A DNA stretch of 64,000 nucleotides from Aradus depressus (Eukaryota; Arthropoda; Insecta; Hemiptera; Aradidae). Position 1 is the first letter of the stretch. Each line of letters opens with the position of its first letter. The position numbers and the translations under genes are program-made. The notes beneath the pieces are model-generated. The model worked only from the letters and a program-made list of their open reading frames with translations. It made no database searches and was not told the DNA's origin. Positions 36,601-48,860 of the stretch are shown in pieces. The DNA lies in the NCBI GenBank assembly GCA_963662175.1, contig OY759214.1, positions 1,736,001-1,800,000 on the forward strand, in the 5' to 3' direction.

Positions 36601-38938
36601 TCGTTTTCTAAACTAATTTCTTTAATACTTACAATTTATTATTGTAATAATCTTTTTTTTTTTTTTTTTTGAGTTAAAACTTGTAAAAAAAAAAGAATAC
36701 CCTAAAAACACATCGCACGTCCCGAAGAAAAGTGTCGTCAAAATTATTTTTTTGTTTGAGCCAATACTTTAGGGGTGGGTTATAGGGGCTCCTCTTGTTT
36801 CAGCCAATACTTTAGGGGTGGGTTATAGGGACACCTCTTTTGTTTGAGCCAATACTTTAGGGGTGGGTTATAGGGGCTCCTCTTGTTTCAGCCAATACTT
36901 TAGGGGTGGGTTATAGGGACACCTCTTGTTTCAGCAAATTCTTTAGGGGTGGGTTATAGGGGCACCTCTTTTGTTTGAGCCAATACTTTAGGGGTGGGTT
37001 ATAGGAGCACCTCTTCCTACTTGCGACGCTTTTCTTCGGAAATTATTAGGATATTTTATATTTATGGCAATAGGCGTGGCTGATTAAATTTCTACCCATT
37101 TACTATTTTTACCTATTTAGGTAAATCTGTTTTTTTTTTCAAATTTTTCTATAAAACATTAATTTTACACAAAAAAAAAAATTCAGCAAATAATTATGAC
37201 AACTACAAAATTGATAAAATACCCAAAATTATTATTTAAAAAAAGAAAAAAAAGTAATTGTAAGTTTTAGAATAAGATATTATAAAACTGACAATAACAT
37301 TTTGAACTGTAACCATTGGTCATTAAATATTTCAGGTCCCTAATTGTAAGTTTTAGAATAAGATATTATAAAACTGACAATAACATTTTGAACTGTAACC
37401 ATTGGTCATTAAATATTTCAGGTCCCTAATTGTAAGTTTTAGAATAAGATATTATAAAACTGACAATAACATTTTGAACTGTAACCATTGGTCATTAAAT
37501 ATTTCAGGTCCCTAATTGTAAGTTTTAGAATAAGATATTATAAAACTGACAATAACATTTTGAACTGTAACCATTGGTCATTAAATATTTCAGGTCCCTA
37601 ATTTTATTTTCATTTAAGTTTAATAAAACAAACAAAAAATAATTCACTACGCCACGAGGTAAATATTAAATAAATTATTTAATTTCCGAAGAAAAATGTC
37701 TTATTACAAAATAATACACTACAGTACAAACAAGTACTGATTATACGTTCCGAACAAAACTATAGTTTATGTCACTATACTACCGGCAACAGAGTTCATT
37801 ATTTATAAACAAAATTGTTGCAATCAAAAATAATACACTGTTCGCCGGAATGATCGCAGCCCCACATACCCTATTGTTTTTCGGGATGAATCCTGCCAGT
37901 CTGAAGAACGATAAAACAATTCTTCTGCCATCTGGCGGCTATTAATGAAAACATCATAATACGGTTTTCTCTGAGCAACGATAACGCAATTTCATCATCA
38001 CTTCCGACGTAAAACGAAATTCGATACATTTTGAGTTACGAGACTTTTTTCGGGACGTGGGACATGTGATCCTGTTTGTTTGCCAGCTCCTTCCTGTGGA
38101 ACTTAACATAAAAAACAACCGCACCATAAAATATTTACGAATTTTATTTTGTATGAGTAGGTATTCTTACGTAGAGTTTAGTAGATAAATATTTTTTATT
38201 AAACAATTTTTTTGTTTTATTTTTTACAGTCTTACGAACCCCAACTGAAACACCAGAAAAAACAAATGTGTTGAACAGCATTGATGTGAGCGCCTTGGAA
38301 AGACGAGCACTAGAGGAAATTCAAGGAGAAAAGGATGAGGCTGAAAGGAGAGAGAAAGAACTAGAGGCAGAAAGGAGTGCAATGGAAAAAGAACGACGAG
38401 AAGCTTTGGAAAGGAGGAGTAGAGAGGAAGCGGCACGGGGGGAGGAGAAGAGAGTGGGGGGAGAGGAACAGACAAGCCATGAGGATGACTCCAACTTGGA
38501 GCCCTTCTTTCAAGGTAACCGTAACCTGGCTACAATAACCTACATTATCATAACATTACACTTTAAGTGACATCCCTCTTGACTGAGCAGGCATTGAGCT
38601 TGTTTGCTTGTCTTACACGACATCTGTCGCATCTCGTCTCACATTTACACTAAACTTCTCATAAATATTAATTGGTTGACCGGACAGAACTTTGTTGATT
38701 TTGGTTACGATCCAATTAGTAAAAGTTAAACTCAAAACACTTGAAAAATACATACAGCAAACAGCTCTTGGAACTCAGTTCTACTCTCAATCAATTTTGT
38801 TATTTGTAAATTATTGTTTTCCTAGCGAATTGTCCTGTTGAATATAATATTTTTTACAATTAAAAAATAATTTTAAACTTCAAAAACAATCTTTAGAATG
38901 AAATTCACTGTAAATCACATGCTTTTTGCATACTTAAA

Positions 38939-38990
<52 letters not shown>

Positions 38991-41900
38991 ATTATAAAAT
39001 CAAGGCTAACACTAAAGTCAGTGGGCTTCGTTTACTGCAACATAGGTCCAAGTGTTATTTATGAAATGAAATGAAAATAATCTGTATTCTGAGACACACT
39101 TCCCCTGAGAATAATAACATAAGAAATAAACAAAAGTATAGAAGTATCAACCGATTGAGACAATAAACTAAACGAAAAGAAGTCTCTTGAAATGAAAATT
39201 AAATGTTAATGACAGCCAATGATTGAAACAATAAAATAAACTAGTGAAAACGATTTTTAAAAAATTGTGAAAAAAACAAAGTAAGAATAATAATGTAAAC
39301 AATAATGAGTTAGTGATAACAAAGTTATGTTCCTTATGGGCTGATGAAACAGTGGAGTAACAATCTGTCCAGTGAAGTGAGAGACTTACAGGAAGTCGAG
39401 AACTATTTATTATACATATTTTCAAAGGTAATTTCATTATCAAATAAAGTTGAAATGGGATGCCTTAAGCCTATTTTTTCTCTTTATTATTAATGCTTCT
39501 GAACTGAATAAATGAGTCTTCTTGAAAATATTTTGTTGGATGTTTTGATTTAAATTTTACTTTTTAAATAAACTTTTAAATATTTAATTTTTAAATAAGG
39601 TGAATTCTTCTACTTATTCTTTAGTTTGTTCTAATACTTGGTGCATTTTCCATTTTTTATTAGTTTTTTTGTTTTAATTTATTAAATATATTTTCTGTAG
39701 TAAATATATAAAATATTTCTGTTGTTTTATGTCGATAGCTATTAAGTTAATAATAATTTCTTATTTCATTATGTGGTGCTTTTTTTTTTTTTTTATTATT
39801 ATTTTTTTTTTTTTATTTGCTTTCAAAAGAGGGTGCGCCTTGCATTGCAGCAATATCACCCAGTCTACGTTTGGTCAAAACTCGGGGATCAAGGGGTTAC
39901 CATCTTACATTGCCTGTTTCTGCTCCTGCCAGGAGCCGACGAATCGGCAGAACATTGGGTAGTCTGTTTCCGTCACCATCTGCCGTAGATCTAGTCCCAA
40001 ATACGATCTTGTCCCATGAATCAACTCCACCCTAGCTTGGTCGTACAGCGGACATTCGAGGACCACATGTTCTGCAGTCTCGATACCGCCGCACGAACAG
40101 TTCGGGGTGTTCTTTCTGTGAAAGAAGAACAGCTTGGAGTTGAAATCACCATGACCTGATAATATTTGAGACGTCCAGTGATTAGGCTGTACCCATGTTG
40201 AGTCAAGGCGTACCCGGACGTCCGGGAAGTATGCGTACGTCGTTCGGCCATCCGGGCATCGTGACCACGTTGTTGCCATTTTTCCACAATCCAATTCTGG
40301 ACGATGTCCTTGCAGCGCACTGGTCTGGACTGTCCGCGCATCTCTTCCTCTAGGGCTAGGCGTAAGGGCTCTCAATATCTGCTCCTAAGGGCATGTTGCG
40401 TCTACAGAAATACGAAGCGACAGCCCCATCCAAGATCAAGTCAATGGGGGCGGCTCCCGCTAGTACCTGTAGCGCAGCCGTAGAGACAGTACGATAAGCC
40501 CTTGTCTTAAAAGGGCTGCTCTCTGGGCTCGCGTCAGAATCGTACACTGCCGATTCGTGGGGCGATGCCACCAACCTGCAGCAGCGTACCTTGCTACAGC
40601 CACGAATACCCCTGTGTAGATGGTCCTACACGCGGAATAGTCGAGGCTCCACGACGCGCGGGCTATGCGGCTCAGGGCGTTGAAAGTGGCTATCGTCTTT
40701 TCTTTAATGGCAACAACGTGGGGTGTCACTTTCAGGCCTCGTGCGATCCGCACCCCGAGGTACGTTATCACAGTAGGGCATTCAATGTGCCGCCCATGGA
40801 CTGTCAAAACCAGGGGCTGTCGAGCATCGGGTCTCCCCCTCATCAGTAAGGCCGAGGTCTTACTCGATGAGAGAGCGAGCTTATTGGCGCAGGACCAGCT
40901 GCCTATATCGTCTATTGCAGTTCGCGCGCGAAGGGTAAGGTTGGCATGACTATCAGCCTGAACTGTAACCACGAGATCGTCGACATAGGCGATTGCCTTA
41001 TGCCCACGGTTCTCGAGGTCACGGAGCAACCCGTCAAAGAGTATATTCCACAGGGTTGGTCCGAGAACCGATCCCTGAGGACAGCCTCTAGTGACGTCCA
41101 CTGTAGTACAAGTATACAGCTGGCTTATGGTGGCGGATCGATCGCAGAGGAAGCTAGAGATCAGCGCAAATAAATTCCTAGGCAATTCCATAGTCCACAG
41201 TCTCGTGAGGATGGCTGGCCACCAGGCGCAATCGAAGGCCGACGCAATATCGAAGAAAACGCAGAGGGCATATTTGCCTTCGCGTTCTTCTACGTCTGCT
41301 CTCAGCATCCTCAATGCGTCCTCGGCAGATCTATCCCTCATGCAGCCAAATTGCCTATGGGATACTAAGGCGTGTACTTGCGTTTGAATTCCATTGAAAA
41401 TAAGGGTCTCCAGTACCTTCCCAAAGTCGGGGAGCAGGCTGATTGGTCTATAGCTCTTTGCCAAGGAGAGGTCCCTGTCCCCGGGCTTAACAAAGGTGCA
41501 TATTAGGGCACGCTTCCAAGCGTCCGGGAAATGGCCTCGCCTTAGACAAGCGTTGAACAGATGTAGAAGATCTGTCTTGATGGTCGGGAATGCTTTCTTG
41601 ATTATAACGGCGTCGATGAGATCGTTACCAGGGGCCCGCCAAGAGCAGATCGAGCTCGTCCCAGTCAGGTGCATTTTCCGTCTCTGTCAGGGTACGGGCA
41701 GCGCTCCTGATATCGCGTTGGCCGGGCGAGTCCTGTGCCGGATCGTCAGCAGGAAAGGCCTCTTCCAGGAATAACCTGTTCGTCTCCGCCAGGGACATTG
41801 CTTGCAAGTGGCCGTCCCTGATGGAGGCTACAGGTGGAATTGGTTTGAGCCTCCCAGTGACGACACGGTAAGGTATTCCCCACGGGTTCCTACTGCTTTC

Positions 41901-44900
41901 TTCCTCAACAAAACTTCTCCAACTCTCTTTTTTTGCGGTCTCGACTCTCCTGCCATACGCCCTGCTGAGCTGCCGGTACTCCTCCCTTCGCCAAGGCTCC
42001 ATTCCCCACCCAATTATGTGGTGCTGTAAGATATTTATATTTAACAACAATAAAGTTTCAGTATACTAAATGTAATTGTAGTTACTTAGCTATTGTGACT
42101 CATGCCCGGGCTTTAACATTCATAAATGTCGTATCGCCTACTACCAGAGCTCTCTTTAGTATATCTGGTGGGCATAAGCCCAACTCTACTATGGAGGTAC
42201 TAAATTTCTATTCACCTAGGGTAAGGATCTTTAACAAGGACCTAACATCCTTCAGGCTCGGAACTATGGTTTTACGTCCCATCCAAAGGACGACATGCTA
42301 AAAGTTATTTCACCTCCCAGATAAATAACCTTGAGCATGCCGTCCTTCGGATGGAACGTAAAGCTATGGTCTCGAGCCTGTACGGTGTTAATGAACCCTA
42401 CCTTAGGCTTAACAGTATAATAGATGTTTGACTTATTTTAAATTTATCTTCAATTTCCCTCACATTGTTGTTTAGACATTGTTTCAATTTTGTTCTTATC
42501 TTGAATGTAGAGAAATTGTAATATTACTCGGATTTGTGATTGGAATGTTAAAATAGGGCTAATAAAGGCTGGCCCCTCTGAGTTGGGGATCTGTAACAAC
42601 GTTTCGTTAATCCATTGTTTATGCTAGAGCCATATCGTTTTAAATCTTAAAATAATTTTCATGTTTTCGTTATATTCGCGAAGTCACTGGTCCATGGATC
42701 TGCTATTAATTTGCTAGTTTAATTATAAAAAATAAACTAGATCTCATACAAACGAAAGACGTGGACTATTCACTTAAGACTATAAATACAAGAAATGAAC
42801 AGACGTTACAAACTGTTACTAAGACTAGTAGACAAAAGTATAAATTAACAAGAAGAAAACGATGAATATACAATGCAGTTTTATATCCATGCGGACTTAT
42901 AGACCAACTCGGGGACTTAGTCAAGGCTTCCAATCTCCAGTGCATCCAATATCCTTCTCACAATTGCCAATGCTCCTTATTACGTCTCCAAACTAAACCC
43001 TTCACACTGAGCTCAATGTTCCCTTCGTCACCAAATTAGCTAAATCCAGGTTTACTTCCCCCTCAACAGTTCTCAAAGTAACGCTCTAGTTCAATCCTCA
43101 ACGACGCTTTAGGCTTCAATGGCCTAGTTACTTTCTCAGCAGCAGCAGTGATAATGCGTGAAACTCAGCGTTTAGGTAGTGGCACTTCTGCGTTTTCTCT
43201 TTTCTTGAGTTGCACTATAACTGTTTGTAAGAAAAATTGAAAAAATACTTTTTGAAAAATATAACTAAGTATTCCTGGAGGACCTCCAGATTCTAAGAGC
43301 TTTGTTTTTTTAGAAAAATGAGAAAATACCACTTTTTCAAATGAGAAAGAAAAAATACGAACATACATTTCGGACAAAAGAAAGAAAGAATGAGTGGGAG
43401 AAATCGCTAATATTCTATGTATAAAGTTATGTTTCAACACGACCCCTGTTATAAGTACCTCCTGATAATAAACACCAGATTTGGACAAATGTTGATAGAT
43501 TTTATTCATCGTTAACAATTAGCCCAACCCTGATATATTATATATAATCTCACAGATTTTGAAATTTTCACATTAGATTTTTGATGGGGTTTATTTTCAA
43601 ATGTAATTTTTGTAAAATGTTGTGTATTATTGTTTTGTAAGGTGTTGTGTTTGAGATCTGCGGCTATGAGGACATTGACCAGATCAAGGAGTCTATAGAA
43701 GCTGTGGGAGGGAGAGTGATGGCGGAGGATGAGAGAGGCCAGCCTCACTACGGGATCGTGCCCATCGAGGGTTGGTCAGACCCACTCGCAGCCAAGCAGG
43801 TCGTCACCATGATATTTCTGGTAAGTAGTCTGAAACAGAGAAATGGGGGGGCGCTGGTAGCGTGTTCCTCACTGAGCTCAACATTGTGGGTTAAAAACCC
43901 GGCTCAGAACGTAGAGTTTTTATCGGGGATGTGAAAAAACCTTGAGCACGATATTCTTCAGATGGGACGTGAAGCGATGCTCACGTGTCTGTACAATGTC
44001 AGGTACTTGTTAAAGACACCTATCGTACGTGAAGATAACTGGGTAGGCAAAATCTACCACTCCCAAGGTAGAGTCGGGCTCAAGTCCACCAGAGTGACGA
44101 AGGAGCGCTTATGTGACTCGCGAGAGAGTACCGGTGCCCCCCTCCCCCGTCCCCTACACTGCAGTCACGTCAGGGGCTCCATCATGACTTCATGCCATGC
44201 TATCAAGCTCCGATAGTACTGCTCTGAACAGTATTTTTCCTTAGTTCTCCGGCGCAGTTCGCTGTGTTGGGTCAGCAACTTTATTACCTGTTCGACCACG
44301 CCCAAAACAGCTTATTCATTTTCTAGTCAGGGTCGTATCTTTTTTATATTGTCAAATATATTGACCATTCAAAATATATATTGAATAGTCAGTATATAAT
44401 GTCACTATTTGGCTATAACTTGTCTTTATTGTTATTTATTTAGTTATTATAAAGATAGGACAATCCTCTAATTTCAATGTTATTAATATTCTCATATTAG
44501 CAGTAATCATTTCTCAAATATCACATGTAAACCAAAAATATAAATAAAAAGGAATGTTTTTCAAAATATTGTCTATTTCACAAAATATATGGGACTAATA
44601 TCTTGTGAAATAGACAATAATAAAAAAAACATTAGTTTTCCTTAACATTTTTATAAGTGTTTCACAATATCTCTGCAAAAATGTTAAGAAACATGTAAAT
44701 CAGTTTATATTGTTAGAATTTTATAATTTTATTTTACATTTATTTTAATTAACCATAGACATAGAATGAAAAATATTTAAGACTGAACAAATACCCAACG
44801 GTACAGCCACGGGGATATCCAAGTTGAAATTGCAAACCTCTTCCTTACCTGATGTACATATAAGAAGGGTTCGCAATCAGCATACTGACTTCTAGTTTTT

Positions 44901-47900
44901 AAACCTGCTGATGGTATAATGCCATAGCCGTTAGTCTGTGATATTTTTGGGTATTAGACAGTATTTAAAATATAAGTTTGTTTTATTTATTTAATATATA
45001 TATTACTTTTCGTTGATTGTTTACAATAAATAAGATTTATTGCTGTTTGATCTCCATAGGAAGACTGCTACGAGCGAGGCTGTCTGATCCCGGACGAGGA
45101 GTTGGCCTACTTCCACAAGCCGCTCCCAGTCCTTGCAGCACTCCCCCAACTAGAGAAGTCTCCTCTCTCTGATGCTGTCCTAGGACTGTCTGGCTTTGGA
45201 AGAGCTGAGAGACGCTTTCTAACCTTCGTCGCCTCCGAGTTGGGCGCTAAGTAAGTACACTGCTCTAGGCTTTTATTTATATTTTTCGCCCGCCAACCCT
45301 CCGCGGGTGCACAGCCCCCTGCTTCTTGTTTTGCCCACCAACCCTTGCACGCCCATCTATCACACAAACGAGTAAAATTGAAGGTTGTGTAGGATGTAAG
45401 GATAAGGTTAATGAGAAAATATTCTCCTGTAATATTTAAAGTGGGTATCTGTTGGTTAGGTCTGGGTTGTTTGTTGAACGTTAGGGGAGCATGGTAGAGA
45501 TATAGTAATAATGAAAATGAGGGCGCCGGTATCTCAATGGATGCGTCTTTGCTTACTGAGATTAAGATCGCTGTGTCAGGTACTTGTTAACATCCCCTAC
45601 CCTAGGTAAAAATTCAGGGTAGGCAGAATTTAGGACTCCCATCGTAAAGTCGGGCCTATATCCACCAGAGCGACGAAAGATTGCTCTGGTAGTAGGCGAT
45701 ATGACCTGAGTTAAAACCTGGGCAAGAGTGACAATAACTAACTACAATAAGCGAGGCAGTTGTCCTGTTTTCATTGCTCTTTCGAAAGAAAATCATCCGA
45801 AATCACAATGTGACAAATTATTTTCGAGTTATTAGAAAAACTATAATTTTTCGAATTTAAAGGGTAATTTTTTGGAGGGGCTTAACCCAAGATATTATGA
45901 ATTTTCTAATTTTTCCCTTTATATGGGACTTAAAAGCAATATCTAATTTCATCTTTATAAGTCTTTGGAGGGGGGAATAATTTCGACAAAGTTTGACGGT
46001 ACATGAGTTTTTTTTTTCTCGTCTCAATCAGTTTTGTAGATCACTTCATTGCACCATTCCCATTTTAAAGGTAAAAAGTTCGTTAAGAAGCTGCCTTAGT
46101 TTATTTCCATTATAAGTACTAATTACCAGGAGGATTGCGTTTAGAGGCCAGCCGCTACTTTATGAACGGCATAGCTCGGCTTCTAATGAAAAATGTACTA
46201 ATTTTTAAACATTATATATAACTTATTTTGAGACGAAGATATAACTAAAAGTTTTATTTATTTGTCAGTGTGCAGGAGATGTTCTCTCGAAACGACCATC
46301 CTGACAAGGCGGTGAAACGTTCGACCCACTTACTGAGTAAAGAGGAGAGCGGCAAGAAGTACGAGGCGGCTCTCAAGTGGAACATACCCGTCGTCGGCTG
46401 GGAGTGGCTCCTCAATCTGGTCCAAGAGACCGTGGGGGCTGCACAGGCAGACACAACTATGCAGTTGGAGGAAGACCACCGCCCAGTGAGAGGTGAGGAG
46501 AGCTCTAGGTGCGGTGTCAAGGCACACAACTGGTGGTACAAGGACACTTTAAGTGTATCTGAGTGTGTCTGGTGGACACGATAACTCCCGATAGAATAAA
46601 TATATCGACACGACATTTCATATGTGTATCCAAAATCCCATAAGGACGACATCTATTGATTGTCAGCCAGATCAGCCTAAGGAAGGCATCGGGGGCCAGA
46701 TTAGAAGTTATAATAATTTAACTAATAAATATCTAATTACTGCGATGTAATAAATGCACCGACACGAAATGTAATATGCCTACAAGGACCACACCTACTG
46801 GCTTTCAGATCGGGCACAGGGAAGGGAAAAATCAGAGATGGAGTCCAACTCAAGAACTCTTATAACTGCCAATGTAATGAGTGCACCGACACGAAATTGT
46901 ATATGAAAATTGAAAAACCCCTAATTAAGACACCCATAAATTTACAACCAAATTGACTGAAGAGGAAAAGTGTTGGAAGCGAGTGAAAACATAGTTGATT
47001 AGAAGTAATTCGAATGGGGAAATATCGGTGACTCACCTGCTGAACTCGGTCGCTGAACTAAAGTAATTATAGATCTATACTAAACTAGCTGTAGTACTCG
47101 GTGTTGTCCGAAAGTCACTAACCTACTAGAAATTACGTGGGTTTCACCATCAATAATATTGTCATGTCCCTATTCACTATGGTATTCCACAGTGTGGCCA
47201 ATCATTCAAACCCACGGCAGTCGCCAGCCACTATTTTTTGCGTCAAGCATTCATTTGCCTTAAATAAGAATAATATAATATTATGAGGGCGTGCGTTTCA
47301 GTTGATCCCCCCCCCCCTCATCACCTTTCCCTTTGACTCATTTGGCTGAAAACCAATATGTGACGTCCTTTTGGGGTTCTGGATACACAAATAAAATTTC
47401 GTATTTTGTGTTTTTGTTCTGTTCACAGACACACATACACAGATTTCTATTTCATGTTTGGAACTAGAGGGTCGGAAAACATGAAATTCCGTTGAAAACA
47501 ACTTTTAATTTCTGTCCGATTACATTTCCCTATTCTTCATATAGCTGGGCAAGAAAAATGTGCTAATAACTACCTGTTTTATTTTCATTTGCGGATCTCT
47601 TCAATGTGTGATCTTGTTATTATTTTTCGTATATATGTGAACTGTCGGACCCCTGAAAAATTATTTTGTAGGTGTTATGTTAATTTTTCAAAGTTTCCCA
47701 TTTCGATCGCAGCGCTCTCACGACTTGAGTCAAGTACTAAACAACTACTCGAAGTTTCCGTACGGAGATTTTGTATTTTTTCATGTGTTGATATGATATA
47801 ATTATAGAGTTAATAATTCATATAACGTTTTTGGAGTATTTTAGTATAAAACCCGAATAGTGTTGTCAAGATATTCATGCTTGGCAAGAAAAGTTAAATT

Positions 47901-48790
47901 AATATTTGCAACACTGATGAACGTTATCTTTATATTTGGCAGTCAGCTGATAATCCTCAGTTACTTGCTTCTTACTTTGACATTTGGTTATTTTTTTTTT
48001 TTATGTTCTGTTAATTATTTCTGTTGTTATTATTATATCCTAACTATTAAAAAGTTTTAATAATAATGAAAAATAAGTTGAAAAACTTATATCAGTATCG
48101 CATATTTATTATTTCCCTTTTAATGTTTAAATAAAAAATAGGCGATATGTTTGATGAATCTGTCTATATGTGTATGTATTATTTCTATTAATCCATCCTA
48201 TTGTCCATATTGATATATTATATATTAGTTATTTATTTTGTTGTTAAGTTTGAGGAGAGATGAGCTTGTTTGGTTATTGGCGGGTGGCTATCTGAAAGTT
48301 GCCGTTGTATTCTAATCAAACTTGGTTGGTCACCCATCTTGTTGCTTGGCTAGCTTCCATTATCTCATTATTAATCTAGGCTGTTTACTAAAGAATCGTT
48401 CTCCTAGATGGATAATGTCGCAGTTCAAAAATACTCTATTTTCAGAATAAAGGAAAAACTAAATTAATTCGATTGACTCATGGGATTCAACTGTGAGGTC
48501 ATGTCGCCTACTACCAGAGCGCTCTTTCGTCGCTGTGAGAGCTCGACTCTACTGTGAGAGTCTTAAATTTTGCCTACTCTAAATTTTTATTTACCTAGGG
48601 CAGGGGTCTTTAACGAGTACCTGACATCGTACAGGCTCGGGACCATCGCTTAATGTCCCATCCGAAGGACGACGTACTAGAGTTTATTTTTCCTCCCAGA
48701 TAAAATAAACTAAGGACCTCGGCCGGATTTCGAACCCACTACCTTGAGCTGAGAAGGCAAGCACGCATACCACTGAGCTACCGGCGCCCC

Positions 48791-48860
<70 letters not shown>

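Larger units (their letters stand above)
36709..38068. mobile_element. Inverted-repeat element with two internal minisatellites, 1360 bp
   Basis: Left end CACATCGCACGTCCCGAAGA and right end (reverse complement) CACATGTCCCACGTCCCGAA match after one small gap and continue AAAA-GT-TCG. No transposase seen. Inside, an inverted copy of the CCGAAGAAAAG motif at 37022-37040 brackets the first minisatellite. In TOPBP1 intron 9. Confidence 0.75.
39781..42012 (-). mobile_element. R1-clade non-LTR retrotransposon, 5'-truncated, 13-bp target duplication
   Basis: ATTATGTGGTGCT occurs at 39768-39780 and 42013-42025 and bounds the element exactly. The T-rich tract at 39781-39815 is the A-rich tail of a minus-strand copy. 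Only the second ORF from before the reverse transcriptase to the C-terminus is present; the endonuclease part is missing. GC content is much higher than the surroundings. R1 itself targets 28S rDNA, but many clade relatives do not. In TOPBP1 intron 10, antisense. Confidence 0.95.

Noticed and set aside
46254..46652. Minus-strand ORF opposite TOPBP1 exon 13
   Set aside because: Shadow of a BRCT5-coding exon.
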